Shown here piece after piece: positions 30,065-42,500 of a stretch of DNA of 64,000 nucleotides. The notes beneath the pieces are model-generated. The model did no database searches. It was not told the origin of the DNA and saw nothing but the letters and a program-made list of their open reading frames with translations. The stretch lies in the NCBI RefSeq assembly GCF_949628265.1, contig NC_088786.1:22093681-22157680 (forward strand). Direction: 5' to 3'. A program made the position numbers and the translations under genes. This DNA is from Cloeon dipterum. Lineage: Eukaryota; Arthropoda; Insecta; Ephemeroptera; Baetidae. The stretch's first letter is position 1, and each line of letters opens with the position of its first letter.

Positions 30065-33000
30065 GTGAGTACCCGTCGCATCGCGGCCACCCCTTTCCCT
30101 TGCCCGGCTCGCGCGCCGGCGATGCCTCTTTCCGTGTTTGTTTCTCGGGAAATTTGCTGTGAACGCTGGTTTTCCCTCTGTATTTCGTCGTGTTTACTCT
30201 TGGGGGTGGATTTAGGGAGGTTCCGCTGAGTAGGCAGCATTTTTTGCTATTTATTTGGCAGCCACGTGACCGGTGCTAAATTTAAAATGTCCTTTTGTTT
30301 TTTTGCACGGTTGAAAATATAAAAAAATTGTTAATTAATCGCTTTTTTACTATAATAATTTCAGCTGGACCAACATTGGTGGATAAAAAAGTTGCAAATT
30401 AAAAATATAGTATGCATGTAAAGATCTATCATATTAATTTTACTAGCAAAAATGTTCACAGTTAAATTATGGTTAATTAAGAGCCACACTAAATCTGTGC
30501 AAATATCAATTTTTTATAAATTTTGAAAGCTTTATTGGCTTTTTCATAATATCCGTGGACATTGTGCCACTCTTTCATCTTGATGGTTTCGAGAAGATAT
30601 ATATTTATTCACCCTCAATCTTTATTTTAAAATAATTTGGCGAGTCTATTGAAATTGAGAAAATCTCAGACTCTAAAACGTCTTAATCCACCAAGTTGCC
30701 AGAATTTAATCTGAGCAGCTAACGAAACTTCATGTTGGCTTTGCTGAGATCTATTAACCAATTTCATTACTTGTGACTTTTTGAGAGAAAGAAGGTTATG
30801 ACAGTTAAAACAAGTTTCTAGCTCCACTAAAAAGTACTCCCAAGCAAAAGTTCACCCACCGACAACTTCATTATTTACCTTTTTGCACGAGTGTAATCAG
30901 AGAAAACAAAACAGTGCGCCAGCCTGCCGTACCCGGTGGGGAATTTACGCAAATAATCGATAAATCTTGAGTGGGCGGATCGCTGAATCATGCAATTGAC
31001 ACGTGGAACAGAAAAGCGTGCTGCATACACGACGTCGACGACGGTGGGGTTGACAGAGCGTCTGCCTGCCGCACCTCAATAGAACAAACCGCGCGCGGCG
31101 ACGCTCTCTGTATTCGCGGACGGCAGCTTTTATTACAACAAAAGGCCCTCCGGCCTTTGTGGATTTGTCCGCCGCGTGATTTTTTCAGGCCATGGACAGG
31201 TTGGCGTACGGAACTAAATTAAATTGCCACCGAACAGACGAAGAGGGCCCGACCTGTTTTTTGTGGTGCGTCTGGCCGGTTGGAAAAATAAAATTAATCG
31301 CTTGTAAACAGTCAGACAAGTCTGCAATATGGAATTAGTGAACCGTTCTATTATTTGGAAAGGCTTCAAGTCTGCTGTGCGTAGTCCAAGTCTAACGGGA
31401 GCCGCTTATCATTTTTGTGAAGCACAAAAGTCAGCCAAGTGAATAACGAGTAATAAAGGAAAGACTTGTAAACAAATAACGAAGTCTAAATTACGTACAA
31501 ACTGTTTTTATTTTCCTCGCAAATTTACGCAGCATCGTATGAATGCTGCAGCTTTTAATGCGATTTTAAAATTCGGCTTAGAATGAATCTCTGATGCACT
31601 AAGTATTATTTGTGAATATTTTTACGGACAGTTCATCGAAGTCAATGGGAATGCAAACATAAACTGTTATGTTTGTGTGTCCGCTTGACGGCTTAATTTG
31701 CGCCGTTTGGACAGCCAATGTTTGTTTTGTTAGCCAAAGAGCCAATTATTTCTGCAAACTTGTGCCATCTGCAATTTGCGATCGATAGTACGAACATTAA
31801 CTGAGTTTAGATAGGGGTGAGGTTTGTCAATGGTTTCAATTTGGTTGTTTGCTCATTTCATGAAAGCATTTAGTTGATTTTAATTGAGTTCTTGTTCAAC
31901 TGCTTTGTTGATTCAATCACACTGAGTGCCTGGGACATAAATGCGGCAATTTTTATAAGAATAATAAGAATAGACAGAGGTTATGTACATTGAGTAATTC
32001 TTGCTCTAGTTGCTAAAATCTAACAATTTTATATTATTGATTTATTTTTTACTTTATCTAAATAATATTACTTTATTTCTTGACAAACATTTTAATGGAA
32101 TCTTAATCAAGTCACATCGCGAGTAATATAAACAAAAACTATTGAATTGTTAAAATGTATTTTACAATGGTTACTCCCGTAGGTGCAAGGCTATTGATTT
32201 GAAAAAAATGTAAAAATAATAATTATATCACGCGCTCTCGTACTGCACAGCAGCTGTTTCGGCCCCGCCGGCCTCATCTAAAACAAAATTCATAGCCATG
32301 GTATTAGCTGCAGAGAATTTTAAAGCGGCGATCGTTGAAAAGAATTTTAAAGTTTAAAAACTATAGAATGTTTGCCTGCGACCTGACTTTATTAGTTTTG
32401 GCAGAGTGCAGAATGCGATGTACTTGTTAAAAGTTTGCTCACCACCTCTTTGGTCATTCCAAGCGAATTTTGTGCAAAGCACTTGCTCGAACAATAAAAC
32501 GTGACAAAAAGTACAATCGTAAACTCTCCACCTTTCCGCTGTTGCCAGAAAATTTTTACTTCTTAGTTACCAAACTAAACAAACCACCGCTTAAATGATT
32601 CACGAGCGACGCGGATTGTATTTTTTCGCAGCAGCCAGGCGGAATTAAATATTTGCACATGCTTATTTCGCTCCGTGTATGTAACGAGGAGGAAAATCAA
32701 CGTAAGAGACTGTGAGGGAGGTACAAAGGCCAGGAAAAATGAAGTGACATACAGATTTGAATGTGTCCTGCGTGCACCTGGGCTGCAAGACCTGCGTGCT
32801 TAAAATAATGAGGCCATTGTGCGCCCCTTAGCACAGATAAACACGGTTTATTTTTCTCTCTCAGCAACCCAGAGAAATTACTCCCGCAGACGCTGAAAAA
32901 TGAAGGAACACGTTTTACAGCTTACCAGGCTCAATTCTGAGATTATTTTTATCACTGTATTACAAATAAATCAGAACAGTGCGAGTATCGATTTTTGTAA

Positions 33001-36000
33001 TTATCGTAATTATTAGATGCGAAATTCAGCAAAATACTTTAAAGAATGACACGTTCGGTATAAGCTTTTCCATAGAGCTACTTCGGTGTTTCTCATTGAT
33101 AGAAAAAATTATCAATACCATCTAAAATGCCTCGAGTATATGTATAATAACGCGTGTTTATTACTTTCCTATAACACGGTTAAAAGTAAAAAAATCATGC
33201 GCCGTGTTATTAGGATTACCACAGGGGAGTTGATTCGTTTGCGTGTGACTCACTATATTTTGCATAACAGAATCGATGGTGAAGTGAGAGCATGAACAGA
33301 GAGCATAGTTTTCCCCCTTACGCAGCTGGGAACAATGTCGTCCCCATTGTCCAGCAGCGGGGAGCACCTCTGCGAATTTTATTACGGCTCATTGCAGTTG
33401 CCGAGTTGAATAATTTAAATGCTTTTCTCTGCGTGCACACCTCTCTCCGAGGTTTCATCCATCATATCAGCCGCTGCCGCTCGCATTTCAGTACTTCAAT
33501 TATTCATCGCGAGCACTGAAGGCAAGATTTTAGCGCCGTGAGACGGGAAAAATGTATAAAACCTTCCATCCCTGGGAATGGTGTTCCAAGAAATGCGTAA
33601 CTTTTATGGTCTAAAACCACAATATTGACCTCTTTGAAAGTGCACAACCTAGTCAATCCTGGTCGTTTTGAATCTGCTTTTAATGTGAATGAGCGATGTT
33701 TTGCTCAAATGAGAAAACTTTGATTACGTTTGTGCATCAGTATATATTAGGCATATGTCAAGACGCGCTTCAGGATTTTCCTGCTGAGCAATTTTTTTGC
33801 TTCATGATTTTGCACCAAATTAACCTCGTAGATTTGTTTAAACAACAGCTGGGTGATATTCTAACTGTCACAATCATTACACTGTATCAGTTTTATTTAA
33901 AAAAAATGCATCAATCAAATGCGCCAGAAGGAGGAAGTTTTTTTACGATTTTTATAGATATCGGATCCAGAATGAATTACCATGAATCTTCCTACTACGT
34001 TCTCAATATTCTATTCAGCTCAGGAAGTAAGAGAGAAGAAAATATAGCAAAGGTATTGAATTAACGATATTCCTTGCTCTGTGTGTGCGTCCAGAATAAA
34101 ATGAAAGAGACCGTGGTAAGGTATAATGAGATTTGGACGACACTCAGAGTGAGTGTAAATACAATTTTCCTTTGGGAGCTTAATAATTCAATTCTGATTT
34201 TGATCCGCTAGTTTTAGAAGCTAGAAGCGGTATTGCTGTGGAAACTGAAACCATCGTAAATCTTGAACATCTAAAATTGAACCAAATCAAAGCTAAGTAA
34301 ATTAACACTGTCGATATTCGCTGGGAGGATTTTTATCCAGCTATATAATTTCGTCTCTTTTACCCTCTTTTTTAATTGTGTTTCAGCAATGATCACAAAA
34401 GTCTAACAAATGTAACTTGGGGATATTAATATTTAGCCAAGCCACCAGCTCAGTGATAATTGGAGTGACGTAATTTCCACAATTTTAAGAGCTATTCTGT
34501 CTGTAACTCCACTCTAATATCATTGTACTTTTTTAACTCTTGAAAAAGCGATCGTGGGCTCTTTCGTGACATGTTTGAGAAATGCATTTTTTTAATTCCA
34601 CTGTCTTTGCTGATTGGATTCAAGTTCGTTAATAACTGTCGATATATGAATAATTTTGGTAATTTTTACATTTGGCTGCAGCAGCTTGCCAAAATTATCA
34701 GAGAGTAAAAAGATGGAGAAATGTCCGAGTTGAAATTTCACCAGTGATAATTTTGTCTATACGATAATTGTTCTCGTTTAGCCATTCACTTTGGTGAAAA
34801 AAATCCACATTGGATTTAATAGAGCTAGCAATCTTCCCCAGACATAGTATTTTCAGTGTGTCCTTTCGCAGTGCAGAAGGCACTGCTGAACATTTTTTGT
34901 TTATCTTTGTTTGGGTTTCATCTTTATGCGCAATAATTTAATTTAAATTCCGACAGATAAATTTTATTATAGTTATGTTCATCAGATAAAATTGACCAGA
35001 TCCCGTAAAAACTGATTGGAACAATCATTACCACCATTTGACGCTCAGGATGGACACACTGTGTATGCAATGTCGAGCATCACGCTCAAATATTTACAAA
35101 ATATAGGTCAGCATCGATACGTGGCAGGCTGCAAATTGTTCTAACCGGATTGCTAATTAATTACGAGCCGCTTGTTCGATGCAAATACAAGCATAATAAC
35201 TGAGCCACCTACACTAGAGTTTATCAGCAGCAAACCTTGTTCATATATACTCGTATGTCGGTCCAATCACGGAGGGCCTCCCCTAATGTGCATGTCTATA
35301 GGGAGGACGCAAACCTTGGCATGCATTTTCCAACCCGCAGGTGCAAATCACGGCCTTGCACAGACTCATCGCCATAATTGTACATTTAAACACCCTGCAA
35401 GTGCTTCTGTCGGCGTGCCAAATGGCTTTTTGGCGGACAGAGTTGCGCCTGAAAGGTATGCAGTTGAAAGGGAAAGCCTAATGCCTAATTTGCATTCCAA
35501 ACGAACGGAGCTCTTTTTAGCGGTTTGGCACTTGGCGGGCATTGTGATTTGATCGCCGTGGGTGGATCCGTTGCTGGAGTGCATATTCAAATAAATTCAC
35601 GAGATAAAGGCCAAGGCTGCGGAAAAAGGACCATAAACTGAACACTCGTGTCAGCCTTTGTGTTGTTGCATGAAGCATGAACTATGCATTATTTTGCTGC
35701 TTTACTTAACTCCTGTCGTGCATGACTCGGTCTAAAAAGGCGACTGAATTCACGGTATTGCGACAAAAGCCATAATTTCGCAGAAAACCAGCAACCATAA
35801 AACAGACTGTCAAAAACATTCATATTATTTAATCAAGCATTAAAAGCCTGGTAAAGTTTTAATACTTACTTAGATAATCAACAGTATTTTTTGTTTTGTA
35901 ACAGTGGCACCACTCAATAAACTTTTTTTAATGTAAGACAGTTTGGATTTTATAAATCATTTATTTTGGTCGGTATATTACAGTGTTTTTTGTTCCTTGA

Positions 36001-36840
36001 TTTCATCACGTCCACATAGCTTATAGTCAATTTCCCTTTGCAAACAAAAATATTTTCTCTCACTCCCTCTCTGAAATTCCACGTTCACACTGCGTTCTTT
36101 AGACAAACGAGAGAACAGTACAGAATCCAAGATTAATAAATCTTTGCCAGATCAGATCAGTCGCAGCTGGTGCAAAACTACTTAAACACATCCGCCTTAT
36201 CCAAGGATTTCGATTTTCCTATTTATGTTGTTTTGTTTAGTTTCGTTTGCACGCTCAAAAGCATTTATCCACCGAGCTTGGACATAAATAGTAAACAGAA
36301 TGATCCGCGAGCAAGTCTGCTCCAGAAGCAGACAAACATCGTTGCTTAATAGCAAAAATAGCCCTGCCTGTACTATTCTTGCCGCGATAGTAATATTGAT
36401 TATGCCATCAAGTTTGTTATTCAAATACACTGTGTCGTTCGTGTCTTCGCCCATTATCCTGACAAAAGAGGGCTGCGCGATTTGATTTCGGCGTTGAGGT
36501 CACGTTGTATACCAATTGGCCGCGCTGAACGATTATTGAACACATCAACACGGTGTATATCGCGGAAGTTGTTGCAAAAAAACTCGTGTTGTCACATTCA
36601 TTTGTTGATCGGTCACGCGAAAAGCGGTGGAAAACTATTTTATCCGAGCAACGATCAGAGGAAATTATTAAACATCTGAAAAATTCAGAAGTGTGTTGAA
36701 CCTTCACTTAAACCAAAGTTTTCATCGATGGTTCCAAACATAATTCTAAATTCCTATTTACGTTTATCTTTCGTTAATAACAAAAATTAAAAACAATAAG
36801 CTATAGTAAAATTATCAAGCATCGGTTGTGAGTATACTAA
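30065..36840. other. AT-rich region between the orphan exon and the GNAT promoter
   Basis: About 6.8 kb without a recognised exon. Bases 30900-31250 are GC-richer and contain a perfect 7-bp hairpin (31141-31158). A 122-codon frame at 33696-34064 has no recognisable domain. Confidence 0.5.
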
Positions 36841-36859
36841 TTGATATAAAAAGTTTAAA

Positions 36860-36895
36860 TAAATACCACGACGTCACTGTCGAGTGCAGTCAGTC
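36860..36895 (+). promoter_or_regulatory. TATA-like box plus TCAGTC initiator of the GNAT gene
   Basis: TAAATA at 36860-36865 lies 32 bp before the A of a TCAGTC initiator (36890-36895), with a TATAAAA at 36845-36851 further up. It lies upstream of a short exon-like segment and is the nearest promoter to the GNAT first coding exon. Confidence 0.5.
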
Positions 36896-36968
36896 GTTTT
36901 CGAAGAAAAGTAATTAAGGCAGCATATTATTTGTGTGACCGCTCTGCCACAACAACATTAGTTTGCAG
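36892..36968 (+). other. Probable non-coding first exon of the GNAT gene
   Basis: The exon runs from the predicted start site to TTTGCAG|GTATAG. Splicing to the acceptor at 39507-39508 would place the GNAT start codon two bases after the junction. A second donor (AAA|GTAAGC, GT at 37038-37039) would include an ATG at 37015 (MAASKTTK), but that frame does not match the GNAT frame. Confidence 0.45.
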
Positions 36969-39510
36969 GTATAGTACCCACTGCTAATGTTGCTTCGCAA
37001 TTAATAGCTGCAAAATGGCTGCAAGTAAAACAACAAAGTAAGCATTCGAAATTTAAAATCCAGCTCACAGCATTTTGAAACTTGAATTTTCCGACGTTAA
37101 AATAATAAACCGAATTGAACTAACGCAATTGAACCTTTTGGATACAAAACCTACTTATAAATAGCCATTGTAATTAAGAATTAAAAAACAGAACTAAAAT
37201 AAAATGTTTAATCCAGTCTGAGGTTTTTATCTACGATTTTCTCTGCTCTTTTAGTTTCTGTCAAATGTTTTAACAAACGTTGCATTAATATAAAAAAATT
37301 AAGATATAATCCTACCAAATAAATATAAATAGAAAATTAAAATGACAGTAAATAGTACGAAGTACCATAATTATTGTTTTTTACTCTCACACTAGGTCAA
37401 TACATTCATGTTATTAAAAAGTCGTAAAAATTTTATAAAACATGTGAGAATGGCTTATAATATATTATTCATCATGAATAGAAATGGAAGCACACGAAAT
37501 AAACAAAAAAATCAACATCTTTGTAGACAGATAGATATCCGAATATAAATATAGCATTCATGTGAAGCGATAATGAGCTCTGATTTTCTGTCAAAGTGCA
37601 AAGGACGTAGTGCCGCATCAATGAGGAAATTGCCTCCGCACAGTCGACGTAATATCAAAAGAAGTTGTACTTTTGTGTACTTATGAGAGTTTGATTGCGA
37701 GCATGAAGTGCAGACGCTAGATGGTACGTTAGATGAAACTACGTTAGTGATTACTCGCTAGGAGCAAGAACAATATATTTCTCGCTGCAAATGTGTGTCA
37801 AACAGCTGCTGCATTATCGGCTTTCTTCTAGACCAGCGCGGCACTAAAGATTGCGAGCTGCATTTTTGCTGAAAAAGCACTTTTGTCAAGTAGCTCTATT
37901 AGAAGTGTTTATTGCCAATCAAAAAGTGTGAATTGACGCACAGAGGATGTGTACTTTGAAACTGTATACTAGACGTACACTAACAATTCATCTCATTAAA
38001 AAATGCAGCAGCTGGCATTATAAAAAGTGTGTAGTGCAGGGAATTTTTAACGATCGATCTTTTTTCTGAGTGAGCATACAATCTTCATGTAATGAGCATA
38101 ATTCATGCATTTTGATGCCTTTTGAAACTTATTCTAAGGCTTAAGTCCTTGGAAAATGCAGATATTTTGTTTGTTTAAGAAAATTTAGTCTCAGCAAGAA
38201 AATATTTTTCGAGTCTACATTTCCAGGTTGATTTTAAGCCAAAAAATATGTCTTTCAGTCTGTTATTGGTTTTCCTGAATTTACGAAGAGTCAGTTTGGG
38301 TACATATTCTGTCTCTTTATAATTTGTTTACTATCAAAACAATTGTTTTAATTTCTTCCTCAACTGCCCCTCATTAGATTTTTTTAACGAAACCTGTTAC
38401 AGTATATGATGTTAAAAACTAATGATTTATTCCTAAACAATGAATAACAATTAACAACTTTTTAAATCATCAAATACACATGAATTTCACAGCAAATTAT
38501 TAATAAAAAAACACTTAAACTACGTACCTAAATTAACTGATAGAGAATCCGTCTAACAAGGTCTATTTTGCTCACAAAAAAGGTTTCCCATAAATCTAAA
38601 CATTTTTCAAAGATGACTTTTTAAAAATTTATTTTAAAATTTAGTCCTATTAACATTAATTTATCTTACTTGAGGACACCTCTTCCCTCTTAATTATACA
38701 TAATATAGTGAGATGGAAATGCACACATCAAGATATTTCGAGCAAATGCTGCATGCAACATGCTCTATTCCTTTAAATGACCCCATAAATTCATTTGCTG
38801 CACTCGAAGTGGGCTGTGCACCCACTTTCATTATCATAATAAGTATCCACTGCAGCGGTGCAATGAAAGTCACTTAATAATAATCTAATGAAATTTATGA
38901 CACGCGACATTTTGCTGCTCCACTTTGCCCGGTTTACGGCAGTAAATCGGGGTGCATGAACTATGAAAATCCCGCGGCGTTCTTTCGGTCACTCCGCGCC
39001 TAACAATAAGCAAACGCGGCGGCGGCTCAGGGGTGACGTCAGTCCCGCGCGCATACCTGCCCGCAGAATGGATCTCCGTCTGCATTGAGGCACTTCCGTG
39101 ACCCGATCGTGATTCAGGTCACATGGTTTTCTCGCCCTAAGATAAGGCATGTGCCACGAATTTATTTATAAATGCATGCCACGTCTGGAAAATAAAACCA
39201 CCTCGACACACGCTCCTTATTCATTTTTTATTATTTTTACCATTTCCCGCAACCGCGCGTTTTCAGTTGCTGTTTGCGACGACGTAATTTCCATGCCTCT
39301 CAACTCTGTTTGCCCAAGAGCTTCTTTCCGTTCGATTTTGGCCGTTTCCCATGTTCGCCTGCAGATATCAAATTATACACTTTGCAGCGACGCGCTGCTT
39401 GTTTTCCAAGCACCCTGCGCTCGCTTCGACAAACATAAGAGTCCCTCTCCCGATATCCGCCATTGAATGATTCGACGCTAATTGGATTGCATGACTATTC
39501 TGTTTCAGAA

Positions 39511-42500
39511 ATGGAAGTGGTGCCATATGGAAAAAATTTTCGCTTGGTTCCAGAAGACGAGCTGCCTGAACTCTTGGACTATTTGTCTCAACATTTGCCG
39601 CAATCGCTGAAAGTGAGTACAGCTCCCTGCAACTCAATAATCTTGATCAGCCAAAAAAACAGCAAAAGACATTTTCCTGATTATTGACGTGCAAGTAGTC
39701 ACTCGAGACTAGGACAAAGCTGAGTTAGCTGCGTGTGATAGGGTCGTTATTATAACGTGGAACTGGCAGCAATTGGGACGTAGATGATTCATCGATATTG
39801 AATGCAATATTGATACATCAAATTATGTTTTTTCTGCTTTGGTCTGTTAAAATATTTTAAAATTTTAAGTGGGAAATCAGTTAATATTTCTTCTAACCAA
39901 GGGACGACGATGTGAATTTGAGCGATAGAGTTTTGCCCTCAGAAGCTGACGCATAAAGCACGATTTTTTTAATTCTTTGAATGTTTTAAAATTTGATTTG
40001 AAGCTCAAAATGGAAATTATTCACAAACAACTCGCACAGTCCCCCCTTTCAAGAATTCACTGCAGGATTTCGTAAATTCCCTGCATGCAAACAACAATGT
40101 AATCTAAATCTTAAAAAGGGAAATCTGTGGTCATATACAAGGCAATTTGAGATCTATCTTTTGTGATTTCAAAAGCCAAAAGAAACAATAATACTTAAGT
40201 TACTAAACTTCTCAGTTCTTTCGGAAATGAAGGAGGACCTATAGCTCATAAAATGCAAAAACTGCGGACAAGTTTCATAATAGAGCTTTGCGTCAAGTCG
40301 GCTGCGCTCCATTGTTGATTGCCCTGGCGATTAGCCTCGCTGAAAATTGGGCACTGCAGCAGTGGTGCGGGGTTAATTTCACTTTCGTACATATGTGTGC
40401 AAGAAGCGAGCGAGAGAGGCTGGCGTGACGCGGCCCAGTTTTCGCTCGCTTTCGTGCAGACAAATGCGATAAAAGGCTGCGGAGAGAGCACCTTAATGGT
40501 GTTTGTCGCACAATGGCCGGAAGGGGTAAGGTGGCTACTCGCTTGGAAGGTTTGCCCCACCGGCTGGTCAAAAACACTTCTGTTTAATAGGGCACAGAGG
40601 AAGAGACAATGTGTACTATTATAGCTTGTCTGGTTGGTCAGCAGATTGACCCTCGCTCTCATTGGCTTTGGTTTGATGCATTATTTATTGTTCTTGTTTT
40701 AATCTTTGTTCTGAAAACATCAATAAACGCCCAAGAGCTGTTAAGAAAGGTTAAGTATGTCAGCTATATTGAAACTCTATCAAATTTCACAAATAACGGC
40801 AATCAATTCCATTTTTTTTCTCTTTCATCAGTGGTTGCTGCTTTTACAATTAAGAGATGATAAATTATTTACATTCCTCGTGAAAAACGGCTAAAAGATT
40901 GCCTTATCCAATACAATTTGATGCCGTTGAACATTTTATCTCTTGAACTAGTGAAATGTAGGTCACTTATCGAGTTGCGTCTTCGGTTTCTGGAAGCTGT
41001 AAGGATAAAGCTACTTAAAAAACTCCCAGCAAAGTGCCTGGCAAGGAAAAATTTAGTAGGGCACGTCTACAAAGAATTATACCCCTGAAGCACAAGTGAT
41101 CACCCAAATTCTCTGAGCAACCAATCAATAATGGCGGAATCATTCTTGTCAGCTACTCTAAATAATCCTGGGAGAGAGGCTCTTGAGCGATAGAAATTTG
41201 TGGCGAATCTGCAAATTCGACACTTCCTGAGCCCTCGGCGGAGCGACGCTTTTCAAGGGCAAGGCAAACAAAAAGCTCAGCCTCTGCCTTGCGTTGTGGT
41301 ATCTGCCTTTGCCGCGATCGCGATGCCGTCCCCACGATCACGTGCCTGCGCAGCGTCTTGCCGATTTCAATTTCAAGCGTTCCGCAGCACACGTGAGGCG
41401 TTTTTAAAACCCCCGTTTCGGCCAAGGCCGCCTTGGAAGGACGTCGATGCAGCAGTGTTCCGCATTGGAGTCGAAGCCTGAGTTCGAAGGCTGTGGCTGG
41501 CGGACTGGCGTGTTTATGTTCTCGGCTAAGCTCGCTCTCTGGCAGACTAAAAGGTCGCACTCACACATTTTGTGCCCCGAACCAACCAAAGCTCTCGTGT
41601 GCCGCACTGTCATGCAGATAACCACTGCTGTTTATTTCCATCGGTGCACGCTTTTTGCTGACCGATTAATGGCGATGCTGGAAAATGTGGTGCGAGGAAT
41701 GCCATTATTTTGCGTCCGCTATGAGTGCCGCTACAAGTGCGGGCAATTCATCTCCCGCTATTCTGCCTGTGACATATCTCTGGCGAGTCAGTTTTTGCCA
41801 CAGTTGCTTTTTAGAAGGGTTACGGCCGCAATGGAAAGAAAAATAAATTGCAGCAGAAGTTTAATGTGCATTTTATTAGTCTCAATTAAATTTTCACACC
41901 ACAGATGAATTTTTGATGATTTTATTAAAAATAAATGCGTAATTTAGAAAGGGGAGAACATATAGAGGCGAAGATTCCCTTGACGTTTTCTCGTTTTTGC
42001 TTTCATAAGTGACAAGTATGTCTCATGAACATGTGACTGCTGTCAAAGACGGTTTCTCGTTACAATCTGCATTTGCATTAGAAATGAAAAACCAAAGCAA
42101 GTATTTGTAGGCTTTTTAATGAATTTTCGTCGGACTAGATGGGGATTTTAGTAGATCAAATCTTTTCCAATTTCTGAAGATGGCAACTTATAACAAATCG
42201 GGAAATTCTCATTAAAATATAAGTGTCTTAAACTTTACTTGAACAGGCTACTTTTAGTTAAAACTATCTAAACCCGACTTTTTTGATCAACTTAATCACA
42301 ACAATGCGTTAAAAAAGGTACTATTGCTTCCTCCACAGGCTGCCAAATTTTTTTTGCTTTAATTCAGCCTTCAAATTAACATTAAATATTTTTTGTCCTT
42401 CGAGATGCTTAAAAACAAGTTGATTCTAGTGAAGAAATGAGGAAATAAATGCATGTTTCAAATGATAGCTGAAAATTTGTGTCTATGGTTGTAAAATTAT

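Noticed and set aside
31141..31158. AAAGGCC-CTCC-GGCCTTT hairpin
   Set aside because: It resembles a bacterial terminator stem, but there is no bacterial context and a 7-bp stem is expected by chance in a window of this size.
33696..34064. 122-codon open frame on the plus strand in AT-rich DNA
   Set aside because: It is longer than expected in AT-rich sequence and not obviously low-complexity, but has no domain, promoter or splice context I can support.
40609..40860. 83-codon frame with a hydrophobic segment (WLWFDALFIVLVLIFVL)
   Set aside because: It could be a membrane or signal segment, but the tail is low-quality sequence and no promoter or continuing exon was found.
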